A stretch of DNA of 64,000 nt from an uncultured Thalassolituus sp. GTDB taxonomy: Bacteria; Pseudomonadota; Gammaproteobacteria; Pseudomonadales; Oceanobacteraceae. The notes under the pieces are model-generated. The model had not been told where the DNA came from. It ran no database searches and worked only from the letters and a program-made list of their open reading frames with translations. Below, piece by piece: positions 51,059-60,765 of this stretch. The DNA lies in NCBI RefSeq assembly GCF_950066645.1, contig NZ_CATMFB010000019.1, positions 1-64,000 of the forward strand, written 5' to 3'. The translations under genes and the position numbers were made by a program. Position 1 is the first letter of the stretch. Every line of letters starts with the position of its first letter.

Positions 51059-51919
51059 TTATTCGTTATCCGCCCGCTCCGAACCGGGACGGCGACGACG
51101 GCCGGCAAACTGGCGGATTTTCTGCTTCTTAGCCGCTCTTTGCGCCTGGTCCTTTTCTTTGCCCACCAAGCGTTTAGTTCGCTTGCGGCGCAGCTCCACC
51201 ATATCACACAGGTCATTAATTTCTTTCTGACCCATTTCAACCCAGGTGCCCACAGGGACATTGGCAGGCATAAAGATACAACCATAGCGGACACGTTTGA
51301 GGCGACTGACCGCAACCCCCTGGCTTTCCCACAGGCGACGTACCTCACGATTACGTCCTTCCATCACCACTACGTGATACCACTTATTCTGCCCTTCACC
51401 ATCGAAATAACGGACATCGGTAAAGCGCGCCAGCCCGTCTTCGAGTAACACCCCTTCTTTCAGACGTGCAATCATTTCCTCATCAACATCACCGCGGACA
51501 CGAACGGCGTATTCGCGGTCGACATTGCTTGAAGGATGCATCAGCTTGTTGGCCAGCTCACCGTCTGTCGTAAACAGCAGTAACCCGCTGGTGTTGATAT
51601 CGAGGCGACCAACATTAACCCACCGCTCGTTTCTGGTCTTCGGCAGGTGGTCGAATACCGTAGGGCGACCTTCCGGATCATTGCGGGTACACACTTCCCC
51701 CACGGGCTTGTTGTAGGCAATAACGCGGCAGGTCCGGCCAGCTTCTTCCAGGTTGATACGGCGGCCATCGACACGCACATCGTCAAAACGACTGGCACGA
51801 TCACCCAGCTTACAGGTTTCACCATTCACTGAAACCCGGCCTTCGCTGATCCAGCGCTCTACTTCGCGACGGGAGGCTACGCCAGCAACCGCCAGCAACT
51901 TCTGAACACGTTCATTCAT
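51059..51919 (-). CDS. rluB: 23S rRNA pseudouridine synthase RluB
   Basis: RluB makes pseudouridine 2605 in 23S rRNA. The 286-residue protein has an N-terminal S4 domain ([20 protein letters not shown]) and the RsuA-type catalytic region [20 protein letters not shown] with the active Asp. The C-terminal tail is highly basic, [22 protein letters not shown]-like, and probably contacts rRNA. ATG 51919 overlaps the end of scpB by eight bases. Confidence 0.95.
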   Translation of the reverse strand: MNERVQKLLAVAGVASRREVERWISEGRVSVNGETCKLGDRASRFDDVRVDGRRINLEEAGRTCRVIAYNKPVGEVCTRNDPEGRPTVFDHLPKTRNERWVNVGRLDINTSGLLLFTTDGELANKLMHPSSNVDREYAVRVRGDVDEEMIARLKEGVLLEDGLARFTDVRYFDGEGQNKWYHVVVMEGRNREVRRLWESQGVAVSRLKRVRYGCIFMPANVPVGTWVEMGQKEINDLCDMVELRRKRTKRLVGKEKDQAQRAAKKQKIRQFAGRRRRPGSERADNE

Positions 51920-52790
51920 GATCTGATTCTGTATCCTGCATGCGGTGCGCGCCGTCATCTGCCGCTACCGCCTTAAGTTCGTCAGCCGGCTCCGCCAGCT
52001 GACCCTGTTGTTCTTCAAGGCGCGCGAGTATATCACCAAGATCGCGAACCTTGCGGCCCTCACCTTTTTCTCCGGCAGGCTCGAAGACATTGTCCTCTAC
52101 CTGCCGTAACAATGCTTCAGCCTGATCAAGATCGTCTGCCGTATCAGAGAGTACCTCAGCACCTCTTTCTTCACGATCTTCGTCACTGGTGAAATCGTAA
52201 CGCTCCGGTGTCGGCTTACGTGCGTCTGCATCATCCCCCAGTTCCAGCCGGCGGTTCGCATCATCAAGCTCACGAATCTCCATCAGCGACGGCAGGTCCT
52301 CAAGGGAGGTCAGGCCAAAATAATCGAGAAACTCCCGGGTTGTGGCATACATTGCCGGACGACCAGGCACATCACGGTATCCCACAACTCTGACCCACTC
52401 ACGTTCCACGAGAGTTTTCATAATGCCTGAACTCACCACAACCCCACGGACATCTTCGATATCTCCCCGTGTCACAGGCTGCCGGTAAGCAATAAGAGCA
52501 AGTGTCTCAAGCAAGGCTCTGGAATAACGTTGCGGACGCTCCTCCCATAGCCTGGCGACGTATGGAGCGACCTCTCGCCTGACCTGAAGCCGGTAGCCGG
52601 AGGCTACTTCACTTAATTCTATGCCACGAGTAAGGAGATCACGCTTGAGTTCATCAAGAGCGTCACGCAGATCATTACGGGCAGGGGCTTCATGCTCTTC
52701 AAAAAGCGTCAGCATCCGGTCCAGCGACAGCGGTGTGCCTGCCGCCATCAGCGCCGCTTCAAGAATGTTCTTCAGTGCCGGTAATGACAT
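51912..52790 (-). CDS. scpB: Segregation and condensation protein B
   Basis: ScpB dimers bind ScpA and Smc. The 292-residue protein has two winged-helix domains in about residues 1-180 ([20 protein letters not shown], then [21 protein letters not shown]). A long acidic C-terminal tail (about 190-290), likely disordered, is an addition to the usual length of about 200. ATG 52790 overlaps scpA by 32 bases. Confidence 0.93.
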   Translation of the reverse strand: MSLPALKNILEAALMAAGTPLSLDRMLTLFEEHEAPARNDLRDALDELKRDLLTRGIELSEVASGYRLQVRREVAPYVARLWEERPQRYSRALLETLALIAYRQPVTRGDIEDVRGVVVSSGIMKTLVEREWVRVVGYRDVPGRPAMYATTREFLDYFGLTSLEDLPSLMEIRELDDANRRLELGDDADARKPTPERYDFTSDEDREERGAEVLSDTADDLDQAEALLRQVEDNVFEPAGEKGEGRKVRDLGDILARLEEQQGQLAEPADELKAVAADDGAHRMQDTESDHE

Positions 52791-53613
52791 CCCCACCCCG
52801 CAGTTTTACGTGTATCGCGCCAAGAGTTTCATGCTGAACAATATCAACCAGGGATTCTTTTATCAGCTCAAGAATTGCCAGAAAAGTTACGACCACGCCA
52901 AGCCGTCCTTCTTCTGGCGTAAAAAGCGCGCGGAATGGAACGAAATGCCCGCCTTTCAACGACTCCAGCACCTGGCTCATGCGCTCCCGGGTTGACAGCT
53001 GCTCGCGCTGAATCTCATGGTGTTCAAAGCGCTCAGCACGGCGCATAACAACGGCCATCGCCAGCATCAGTTCACGTATATCAACTTCAGGATGTACTCT
53101 TTCCTGAATACGATCCGGTGCATCAATATCAGCAACATGAATATCCCTTTCCAGCCTCGGCAGCTCGTCGAGATTCTCAGCTGCGGTCCGGAAACGTTCA
53201 TATTCCTGCAGGCGCCGGATAAGTTCAGCACGGGGATCTTCTTCCTCACCCTCTTCGCCGTCGCCTTTCTGACGGGGCAGTAACATTCTGCTTTTTATTT
53301 CAGCCAGCATCGCCGCCATGACCATGTACTCAGCAGCGAGCTCCAACTGCAGCGACTGCATCAGATCTATGTACTGCATATACTGATCCACGATCTCAGA
53401 GACATTCACCTCCAGAATATCGAGGTTCTGCTTACGGATCAGATACAACAGAAGATCAAGCGGTCCTTCAAACTGCTCCAGAATAATCTCAAGCGCATCA
53501 GGTGGAATATAGAGATCCAGAGGCAGCTGAGTCATTGGCTGCCCCTGCACCAATGCAAACGGCATTTCCCGCTGGCGGGCGGTGCTGACGGGTGTCTGCT
53601 CGCTCTCTGTCAT
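52759..53613 (-). CDS. scpA: Segregation and condensation protein A
   Basis: ScpA is the kleisin that bridges Smc heads. The 284-residue protein has EGPLDLLLYLIRKQNLDILE near residue 50 and the ScpB-binding middle (YMVMAAMLAEIKSRMLLP). The C-terminal winged helix holds VVTFLAILELIKESLVDIVQ. ATG 53613 was chosen for AGGAG seven bases upstream, against a 32-codon extension. It lies ten bases downstream of the trpS paralogue stop (codon at 53624). Confidence 0.94.
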   Translation of the reverse strand: MTESEQTPVSTARQREMPFALVQGQPMTQLPLDLYIPPDALEIILEQFEGPLDLLLYLIRKQNLDILEVNVSEIVDQYMQYIDLMQSLQLELAAEYMVMAAMLAEIKSRMLLPRQKGDGEEGEEEDPRAELIRRLQEYERFRTAAENLDELPRLERDIHVADIDAPDRIQERVHPEVDIRELMLAMAVVMRRAERFEHHEIQREQLSTRERMSQVLESLKGGHFVPFRALFTPEEGRLGVVVTFLAILELIKESLVDIVQHETLGAIHVKLRGGDVITGTEEHS

Positions 53614-53623
53614 CGGATGCTCC

Positions 53624-54841
53624 TCAACGGAACGCCAGCCCCATCGCATCGCGGACTTCTTCGAGCGTTGCACGGGCGGCATCCCGGGCCTTCTCTGTCC
53701 CTTCTGCAATGATGCTGTGAATCAGATCCGTATTCTCTTCAAACTGTTTTGCCCGCTCCCGCACCGGAGCCTGCTCCGCAACGATGGCATCGATCACACA
53801 TTGCTTGCACTCCAGACATCCCCATGCAGCTGCGCGACAGCGGTCTGACACTTCCGCCTGGCCATGCTCGTCACTGTACAACTGATGAAAACGCCATACC
53901 GGACACTTATCCGGATCTCCCGGATCACTGAGACGGATACGCGCAGGGTCTGTCGGCATATTACGGACAGCTTTTGCAACGTCGTCAGGCTCGGCTCGTA
54001 AGGGGATGATATTGCCATGACTGTTCGACATCTTACGACCATCCAGTCCGGGCATTTTTGCGGCGTTGTCGGCCAGAACGGCCTTCGGCTCTGGCAGGAT
54101 GGCGACGCTGTCACCCTGCAGATATCCCAGCAGACGCTCCTTATCACTGAGTGTCAGGGAGTTCTGTTCACGGATCAGTGCCTGCGCAGTAGCCAGCGCA
54201 TCCACATCGCCTTTGGTGGTATAAGCCACCCGCAACTCAGTATAAAGCTTGCCCGTTTTCTTACCGAGCTTACGGATCGCGGCTTCTGAGTTCGCAGTGA
54301 AATCAACCTCCCCCCCATAGAGATGGTTAAATCGCCGGGCGATCTCACGGGCCAACTCAACGTGTGGTGCCTGATCGGCGCCCACCGGAACCAGACCTGC
54401 CCGATAGGCCAGCACATCTGCACTCTGCAGCAGAGGGTACCCAAGTACACCAAATGTGCTGCGATCATTCTCCCGGTTGTGTTCAATAAACTCTTTGTAG
54501 GCAGGCGCTCGCTCAAGCCAGGTAAGAGGTGTAATCATCGAAAGAAGAAGATGAAGCTCTGCCTGCTCAGGCACGCGACTCTGGATAAACAGATTGGCCG
54601 CACCGGGGTTCACTCCGGCAGCCAACCAGTCAATCACCGTATCCCAGGTGGCAGAGTTAATCTGCTCTGTTGAGGTATACCCAGTCGTCAGGGCATGCCA
54701 GTCAGCAATAAAGAAGAAGCACTCGTACTCGTGTTGCAGCTTTACCCAGTTTTTCAGCACACCATGATAGTGGCCGAGATGAACCGGGCCGGTCGGTCGC
54801 ATTCCGGAGACCACCCGCCTCTGCGGATCAACTGTACTCAA
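53624..54841 (-). CDS. Tryptophanyl-tRNA synthetase paralogue with cysteine array
   Basis: The 405-residue class I synthetase has GPVHLGHYHG (HIGH) and GRKMSNSHGN (KMSKS variant KMSNS). C-terminally, cysteines at 313, 335, 342 and 345 form C-x21-C-x6-C-x2-C, with another at 348. This is nearly the C-x22-C-x6-C-x2-C pattern reported for the iron-sulfur TrpRS of Thermotoga. The start is a TTG with a well placed GAGGA. It lies just upstream of scpA, followed on the minus strand by scpAB. A second TrpRS precedes it, so it could be a specialised or redundant copy. Confidence 0.88.
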   Translation of the reverse strand: MSTVDPQRRVVSGMRPTGPVHLGHYHGVLKNWVKLQHEYECFFFIADWHALTTGYTSTEQINSATWDTVIDWLAAGVNPGAANLFIQSRVPEQAELHLLLSMITPLTWLERAPAYKEFIEHNRENDRSTFGVLGYPLLQSADVLAYRAGLVPVGADQAPHVELAREIARRFNHLYGGEVDFTANSEAAIRKLGKKTGKLYTELRVAYTTKGDVDALATAQALIREQNSLTLSDKERLLGYLQGDSVAILPEPKAVLADNAAKMPGLDGRKMSNSHGNIIPLRAEPDDVAKAVRNMPTDPARIRLSDPGDPDKCPVWRFHQLYSDEHGQAEVSDRCRAAAWGCLECKQCVIDAIVAEQAPVRERAKQFEENTDLIHSIIAEGTEKARDAARATLEEVRDAMGLAFR

Positions 54842-54905
54842 TTGCGCTTCCTCTTTCTCTTATACCCGGCCCAGTGTACTCCAGCAGCCGGGCAATTTCC
54901 TGTTT

Positions 54906-55922
54906 TCAGGCCAGACCTGAGATACCAACCGCCGCACGTACTTTTTCAAGCATCGGACGACTGAAAGAACGCGCTTTTTCTGCGCCCTTCTGCAGCTCAG
55001 CTTCAATATCCGCCGGACGGGCCAGCAGATCTTCATAACGTTCACGGGCTTCGGCAACTTCTTCGTTGATCAATGCAAACAGTTTCTTCTTCGCATCTCC
55101 CCAACCGATACCTTCTGCAAACGCCTGGCGCATCTCGGCGGTCTGCTCCTGGGTTGCGAAAGCTTTCCAGATCTGGAAAACCGCGGAAGTATCCGGATCT
55201 TTTGGCTCACCCGGCTCCAGCAGGTTGGTTTTAATCTTATTGATGTGCTTCTGCAGCTTTTTCTCTGGCAGGAACAGCGGAATCGTGTTGCCGTAGCTCT
55301 TGCTCATTTTACGACCATCCAGCCCCTGCAGTACGGCAGCATCGTCATCAACCTGATAATCCGGAAGCGTCAGCAGCGGCTCATTTTTACAATAGATATG
55401 GTTAAAACGCTGAGCCATAGCACGAGCCATCTCGACGTGCTGAATCTGATCTTTACCGACCGGCACTTTATGCGCACCAAACATCAGGATGTCTGCCGCC
55501 ATCAATACCGGGTAACTGAACAGACCCATAGTGACCGCCTTGTCTGCATCCTCACCTTCTTCGAGATTGGCATCCACGGCAGCTTTGTAGGCATGCGCCC
55601 GGTTCATCAGGCCTTTGGCGCAGATACAGTTCAGGAACCAGGTAAGTTGCGGTATTTCCGGAACGTCTGACTGACGATAAAAAACAGCATTATCGGTATC
55701 CAGGCCCAACGCCAGCCAGGTCGCGGCAATTTCCTTGGTCGATTGGTGTACAGCTGCCGGATCCTGACATTTGATCAGTGCGTGGAAATCCGCGAGGAAG
55801 TAAAAAGACTCGTTATTCGTATCGCGGCTGGCCTCAATTGCCGGGCGGATTGCGCCGACATAGTTGCCAAGGTGGGGGGTGCCGGTAGTGGTAATACCGG
55901 TCAGAACGCGCTGTTTGCTCAT
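54906..55922 (-). CDS. trpS: Tryptophanyl-tRNA synthetase
   Basis: The 338-residue class I synthetase has [20 protein letters not shown] (HIGH-type) and [18 protein letters not shown] (KMSKS intact). There is no cysteine cluster. Length and motifs are those of the usual bacterial TrpRS, so this is probably the housekeeping enzyme. It is separated from the paralogue by 64 bases. Although both share the fold, the sequences diverge strongly along their length. Confidence 0.95.
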   Translation of the reverse strand: MSKQRVLTGITTTGTPHLGNYVGAIRPAIEASRDTNNESFYFLADFHALIKCQDPAAVHQSTKEIAATWLALGLDTDNAVFYRQSDVPEIPQLTWFLNCICAKGLMNRAHAYKAAVDANLEEGEDADKAVTMGLFSYPVLMAADILMFGAHKVPVGKDQIQHVEMARAMAQRFNHIYCKNEPLLTLPDYQVDDDAAVLQGLDGRKMSKSYGNTIPLFLPEKKLQKHINKIKTNLLEPGEPKDPDTSAVFQIWKAFATQEQTAEMRQAFAEGIGWGDAKKKLFALINEEVAEARERYEDLLARPADIEAELQKGAEKARSFSRPMLEKVRAAVGISGLA

Positions 55923-56005
55923 GGTCAGAACCCGTTACATCCGATGAATCGTAAAGGGCGCCATGATAGCGGTTTTAGCCGGTGAGTCACAGGCTAAGGA
56001 CAGGT

Positions 56006-56626
56006 TCAGAGAAAGGCGCTTGCGTCACCTATGCCCTGACGCAATAACTCGGGAGCTTCTTCCGTCATATCGATAACGGTCGTAGCTTCGAACCCACAGA
56101 ATCCGCCATCGATAACCACATCGAGCTGATGCTCAAGACGCTCACGGATTTCATAAGGGTCTGACAAAGGTAACTCTTCGCCCGGCAGAATCAGGGAGGA
56201 GGTCATCAGAGGCTCGCCCATCTCTTCCAGCAAAGCCATTGCGATGCGGTTATCCGGCACGCGGATACCGATGGTCCGCTTTTTCGGGTTCATCAGCAGG
56301 CGTGGAACGTCGCGCGTTCCCGGCAGAATAAAGGTAAACGCTCCCGGGGTATGGGCTTTCAACAGCCGGAACATCGAGTTATCTACCTTGGCATACACCG
56401 ACAACTCGGAGAAATCGCGACACAGTAACGTGAAGTTGTGCTTTGGTCCGAGTTGCCGCATACGCGAAATCGTCTCGGTAGCCCCTTTGTCACCGATGCG
56501 GCACGCGAGTGCGTAAGCGCAGTCTGTCGGGATAACCGCCACACCACCGTTACGCAGAATGTCCGCTGCCTGCTTCACCAGGCGCTGTTGCGGATTATCC
56601 GGATGTATCTGAAAAAACTGGCTCAC
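56006..56626 (-). CDS. YciO/Sua5-family L-threonylcarbamoyladenylate synthase-like protein
   Basis: The 206-residue YrdC-fold protein has GGVAVIPTDCAYALACRIGD near its start and KAHTPGAFTFILPGT. RTIGIRVPDN and LMTSSLILPGEELPLSDPYEI follow. It is the YciO branch, whose in vivo role is less clear than TsaC/Sua5. The start is GTG with AAGGA seven bases before. It sits between a PHP phosphoesterase and trpS, like E. coli yciO beside the PHP gene. Confidence 0.88.
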   Translation of the reverse strand: MSQFFQIHPDNPQQRLVKQAADILRNGGVAVIPTDCAYALACRIGDKGATETISRMRQLGPKHNFTLLCRDFSELSVYAKVDNSMFRLLKAHTPGAFTFILPGTRDVPRLLMNPKKRTIGIRVPDNRIAMALLEEMGEPLMTSSLILPGEELPLSDPYEIRERLEHQLDVVIDGGFCGFEATTVIDMTEEAPELLRQGIGDASAFL

Positions 56627-56645
56627 TTTACGTCCTTAAATACTG

Positions 56646-57482
56646 TCAGGCCCATTCAGACCAGACCGGAGTCACATCTGCTGGAAAGGCAGGCATCACA
56701 CCAAGATCCAGACCGAAACGGTTAGGGCCGTGGAAATCACTGCCACACGATCCCATGAGATTCATTTCTTTTGCCAGCGCTGCCATCTGACCCCGCTGAT
56801 TGTTGTCCATCTGGCCATACGCCACCTCGATCGCGCTGCCACCGGCATCGATAAAATCAGCCAGACAGGCTTTCAGCTTAGTGCGGGTCATTCTGTAGAG
56901 ATGCGCATGTGCCATGACCGCCGTACCGCCAGCCTCAGTAATCCAGCGAACCACCTGCTCAAGCTCGGGCCAGCCACTCTTAACGTCTCCGGGCTTACCA
57001 GCCCCCAGGTACTTATTAAAGGCCACTGCCATCGAGGGGACCCAGCCCTGATCAACCATATAGCGCGCAAAATGTGGACGCCCGATTCCCTCGCCACCGG
57101 CATACTCCCGCACTTTATTCATATCGAAGGTCTGCTTCAGACGCTTGCCCACCCTCTGCGCGATCAACTCCGAGCGTTCGTCACGTACCTTCAGCTGATA
57201 AGCCTCTGCCGACTTCATCGCTTCTGATTCGGGGTTAAAATTGAGCCCGACAATATGCACGGTGACGCCTCCCCAGACACAGGAAAGCTCGATGCCTGGA
57301 ATAAGCCGGATACCATGTTGCTGCGCGGCTGCAGAGGCTTCACGGAACCCAGCGACAGTATCGTGGTCTGTAATGGCCAGAACCTCAACACCCCGCCCCG
57401 CAGCTCTGGCCACCAGCTCGGCTGGTGACAGCGCCCCGTCGGATGCAGTGGTGTGACAGTGAAGATCAACAATGGAGTTCAC
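56646..57482 (-). CDS. PHP-domain phosphoesterase (YciV/RnmA-like)
   Basis: The 278-residue PHP protein begins IVDLHCHTTASDGALSPAEL (metal-binding His/His/Asp). It continues with LAITDHDTVAGF, IPGIELSCVW and GSDFHGPNRFG near the C terminus. Relatives hydrolyse 3',5'-nucleoside bisphosphates or trim RNA 5' ends; the exact substrate here is inferred. The start is GTG. Confidence 0.9.
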   Translation of the reverse strand: MNSIVDLHCHTTASDGALSPAELVARAAGRGVEVLAITDHDTVAGFREASAAAQQHGIRLIPGIELSCVWGGVTVHIVGLNFNPESEAMKSAEAYQLKVRDERSELIAQRVGKRLKQTFDMNKVREYAGGEGIGRPHFARYMVDQGWVPSMAVAFNKYLGAGKPGDVKSGWPELEQVVRWITEAGGTAVMAHAHLYRMTRTKLKACLADFIDAGGSAIEVAYGQMDNNQRGQMAALAKEMNLMGSCGSDFHGPNRFGLDLGVMPAFPADVTPVWSEWA

Positions 57483-57549
57483 ATTGGACGCTCTGTGTGG
57501 CTTACGACATAATGCCCTTCATTGTAAATGCACAGAAGCCTGATAGCGA

Positions 57550-58161
57550 ATGAAGTTACTGCTCGATTACCTGCCCATTGCCATCTTTTTTATTGTTTAC
57601 AAGATGGCTCCTGACCTGATCAATTCACTGGAGCCCTACCTCTCAGCGGAGCAGACAGGCACCCTCAGAGAAACGAACCCACTGATCCTGGCAACGGCGG
57701 TACTGATTCCCTGTACTGTCCTGCAGATTGTAGCAACGCGCCTGATCTGGGGCACAGTCGAAAAGATGCACCTTGTCACTCTGGCCATCGTCGTACTCCT
57801 GGGTGGACTGACCATCGCCTTCAACAACAAAGAATTTATCCAGTGGAAGCCAACGATAGTCAACTGGGCATTTGCTGCCGGCTTTATTGGCTACCGTATG
57901 TTCACCGGCAATCATCTGCTCGAAAAAATGATGCGGGGCAACCTCAGCCTTCCGGACGTAATCTGGCGCAACCTTTCCGTTGCCTGGGTACTGTTCTTCG
58001 TGCTCAGCGGCATTCTGAATCTGTTCGTTGCCTATAACTTCAGTGAAGATCTCTGGGTGGACTTCAAACTCTTCGGGATGCTGGGTCTGACCTTTGTTTT
58101 TATTATCGCCCAGGGCATCTATCTCTCCCGCTACATCAAAGAAGATGAGGAAAGCAAATAA
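57550..58161 (+). CDS. yciB: Inner-membrane intracellular septation protein YciB (IspZ-like)
   Basis: The 203-residue protein has about five membrane helices ([87 protein letters not shown]). These are family hallmarks of YciB. It affects cell envelope/septation in other bacteria by an unclear route. Its stop shares one base with the yciI ATG (TAATG). Confidence 0.93.
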   Translation: MKLLLDYLPIAIFFIVYKMAPDLINSLEPYLSAEQTGTLRETNPLILATAVLIPCTVLQIVATRLIWGTVEKMHLVTLAIVVLLGGLTIAFNNKEFIQWKPTIVNWAFAAGFIGYRMFTGNHLLEKMMRGNLSLPDVIWRNLSVAWVLFFVLSGILNLFVAYNFSEDLWVDFKLFGMLGLTFVFIIAQGIYLSRYIKEDEESK

Positions 58162-58460
58162 TGTGGTACGCCATCATCAGTGAAGACATTGAAAACAGTC
58201 TGCCGCTCCGCAAGGAGGCCCGCCCAGCGCATATTGAGCGTCTGGAAGCGCTTAAAAATGAGGGTCGCCTTCTGATCGCAGGGCCTCATCCAGCCATTGA
58301 TAATGAAGACCCGGGTGAGGCAGGCTTTACTGGCAGTCTGGTTGTCGCAGAATTTGACTCACTGGCGAGCGCTCAGGCATGGGCCGACGCAGACCCTTAT
58401 GTGGCTGCGGGCGTATACGCTCGTGTCGTCGTAAAACCGTATAAAAAAGTACTCCCCTGA
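58161..58460 (+). CDS. yciI: YciI-like protein
   Basis: The 99-residue ferredoxin-like fold protein starts [20 protein letters not shown] and contains [11 protein letters not shown] (His) and [18 protein letters not shown]. The family's enzymatic role is uncertain (related to YCII-type dehydrochlorinases). It is coupled to yciB as in E. coli and neighbours. Confidence 0.93.
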   Translation: MWYAIISEDIENSLPLRKEARPAHIERLEALKNEGRLLIAGPHPAIDNEDPGEAGFTGSLVVAEFDSLASAQAWADADPYVAAGVYARVVVKPYKKVLP

Positions 58461-58486
58461 ACACAACAACAAGACCGGAGATACCT

Positions 58487-59149
58487 GTGAAAAAATTCAT
58501 CACTTTACTAACGACTTTCATGCTGCTGTCGGTTGGAGTTCATGCGGTTGAAAAACGCTATGTCAGTGACAAACTGTTTATCCAGCTACGCTCCGGCCCT
58601 TCCAATGAACATCGCATTCTGAAGGTGCTGCAAAGCGGCGAGCATCTTGTGTACGTAGAGGAAAGTGGTGACTTTACACTGGTTAAGACCAGCAAAGGCA
58701 CCGAGGGCTGGGTCCGGACTCAATACCTGGTTGACGAACCCATTGCCCGGGAAAAACTGATTTTTGCCAACCGCGACCTGGAAAATCTTCGTGCGGAACT
58801 GTCCGCAGCAAACGAACAGAAAGCGGAGCTGCAGAAAGAACTCGAAGCTGTCAAAAGCGAACGCGCCAATACCAACCGCTCAAACACCGAGCTCGAACGT
58901 GAACTCGAACGCATCCGGAATATCTCCGAGAATGCCGTCGCTCTCGATGAAAAAGTCCGCAAACTTTCTGCGACGAACCAGCAGCTGGCACTTCAGGCAG
59001 AAACATTATCAGCAGAAAACGAAGAGCTGCGAAACGACTCAGGTATGACCTTCCTGCTCTATGGTGGCGGACTGGTTGTCGTTGGCATTCTGGCTGGTAT
59101 CATCCTGCCAAACGTCAGAAGTCGTCGCAGTAACAGTGGCTGGGCCTGA
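58487..59149 (+). CDS. SH3-domain, coiled-coil membrane protein (TIGR04211/YgiM-like)
   Basis: The 220-residue protein has a signal peptide ([14 protein letters not shown]). A bacterial SH3b domain follows (about 22-85, [19 protein letters not shown], then [13 protein letters not shown]). A Glu/Lys-rich coiled coil (about 90-185) precedes a C-terminal membrane helix ([20 protein letters not shown]). It probably sits in the periplasm on an inner-membrane anchor; the function is unknown. The start is GTG, backed by GGAG. Confidence 0.88.
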   Translation: MKKFITLLTTFMLLSVGVHAVEKRYVSDKLFIQLRSGPSNEHRILKVLQSGEHLVYVEESGDFTLVKTSKGTEGWVRTQYLVDEPIAREKLIFANRDLENLRAELSAANEQKAELQKELEAVKSERANTNRSNTELERELERIRNISENAVALDEKVRKLSATNQQLALQAETLSAENEELRNDSGMTFLLYGGGLVVVGILAGIILPNVRSRRSNSGWA

Positions 59150-59184
59150 CACAATTTAAAGGATTACCCTCAAGGAGATTTCTC

Positions 59185-59769
59185 ATGCGCTTTTTCACTG
59201 CCGTCCTGCTGATGCTGACGAGCCTGACGACAATGGCGGCCAAGCCAATGGACGAAACCGTTGCGGTTGCTCTCAATACAAGCGCTGGCTATATCGAACT
59301 GGAGCTGAACAAAAGTAAAGCACCTGTGTCGGTCGAAAACTTTCTCGCCTACGTAAATGACGGGCATTACAACGGCACTGTATTCCACCGCGTGATCAAA
59401 GACTTCATGATTCAGGGCGGTGGATTCGGTGCAGACATGCGCCAGAAGGCGACGCGTGCGCCCATCGAAAACGAAGCCAAAAATGGTCTTCGTAATGGTC
59501 GTGGCACGATTGCTATGGCAAGAACATCGAATGTAAACAGCGCCACCAGTCAGTTCTTCATCAACGTAAAAGACAACAACTTCCTCAATCATGGCGCTCG
59601 CGATTTCGGCTACGCTGTGTTCGGTCGGGTCGTCGCGGGGATGGAAGTTGTGGATCAGATATCACAGGTTCCTACGGGCGCCCGTGACGTTCCGCGTACA
59701 CCTGTTCTTATCTACGATGTCCGTGTCATTGATAAAGCGGCACAGGAAAATGGCCGCCTGATTCCTTAA
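59185..59769 (+). CDS. Periplasmic cyclophilin-type peptidyl-prolyl isomerase (PpiA-like)
   Basis: The 194-residue protein has a signal peptide ([16 protein letters not shown]) and a cyclophilin domain with [19 protein letters not shown] (the catalytic Arg lies in VFHRVI) and [20 protein letters not shown]. It would isomerise Xaa-Pro bonds in periplasmic proteins. Its length is that of E. coli PpiA. It is convergent with the AEC transporter across one base. Confidence 0.94.
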   Translation: MRFFTAVLLMLTSLTTMAAKPMDETVAVALNTSAGYIELELNKSKAPVSVENFLAYVNDGHYNGTVFHRVIKDFMIQGGGFGADMRQKATRAPIENEAKNGLRNGRGTIAMARTSNVNSATSQFFINVKDNNFLNHGARDFGYAVFGRVVAGMEVVDQISQVPTGARDVPRTPVLIYDVRVIDKAAQENGRLIP

Positions 59770-59770
59770 T

Positions 59771-60652
59771 TCAGATCAACCAGTACAGCAATACCGGCAT
59801 ACTGACAAACGACATAAACGTCGATGTCACTACGAGCCCGGCCACAGCGTCGGGCTCGCGCTTATACCGGACCGCAAAGAGATAATTGAAAACTGCCACT
59901 GGCATAGAACTCTGAATCAATACCACGGCTCTGGAAACGCCGTCCATGTTCATCATTTCCGTCACCAGTAAGCCCGCCGCAAGCCCTCCCAGGATCCGCA
60001 CCAGACTATAGACCACAGCCTTGCCCCAGCCTGTCACTTTCAGGTTGTACAACGATACGCCTAATGTAATCAGCATCAGGGGAATTGTCATTCCACCGAT
60101 CAGCAGGATGGTCTCCTCAACAGACTCAGGAAGACGTAGCCCAGTCGCGATCAGGAATACAGACAAGGCAATGGCATACATAATCGGCATACGCGCAATG
60201 CCCGCGATGCCACCCGCTTCACGTCCCCCGGCCAGCAGTATCCCCACCGGAAAGTGTGCCACGGAGAGCATCATAAAAAAGGCCAGTGCTAATGCCAGGC
60301 CCTGCTCACCAAACGCCAGCAGACAGACGGGCAACCCCATATTGCCGACATTAGGAAATAAAAAAGACGGCAGGTAGCTACGCACGTCATCGCCCAGCAA
60401 TCGTGGCAATACAACGCCAGGAATGACCATAAGACAAGTCACTGCAACGCACGCCAGCGCCGTCTGAGCGAATACCTGAGGATCAATTTCGACCTGTCCC
60501 AGCACCGAGAGCATAAGACAGGGTGCCCCGATGTTCAGTACCAGACGGGAAATAAAGTCACTGTCATAGTGAGTACGGGAATGCGCCCACAACGCGCCCA
60601 GCACAGCGCATACGACAACAGGAAACAGTACCGAAGCGATCTCAGAAATCAT
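59771..60652 (-). CDS. AEC-family transporter
   Basis: The 293-residue protein has about ten membrane helices in two halves of the auxin efflux carrier family, with LFPNVGNMGLPVCLLAFGEQ and the conserved GGMTIPLMLITLGVSL near the middle. It would move a small organic acid or similar solute; the substrate is unknown. Confidence 0.88.
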   Translation of the reverse strand: MISEIASVLFPVVVCAVLGALWAHSRTHYDSDFISRLVLNIGAPCLMLSVLGQVEIDPQVFAQTALACVAVTCLMVIPGVVLPRLLGDDVRSYLPSFLFPNVGNMGLPVCLLAFGEQGLALALAFFMMLSVAHFPVGILLAGGREAGGIAGIARMPIMYAIALSVFLIATGLRLPESVEETILLIGGMTIPLMLITLGVSLYNLKVTGWGKAVVYSLVRILGGLAAGLLVTEMMNMDGVSRAVVLIQSSMPVAVFNYLFAVRYKREPDAVAGLVVTSTFMSFVSMPVLLYWLI

Positions 60653-60765
60653 CAGGCCGGAAAACCACGCTTATTAGCAGTCAAAGCAGAAAGTATACGC
60701 AGCGGCTGCATACGATGCTCTGGTTTATTAAACTAGGTCTCCTTGAATATCGCTGGAACGCAATC

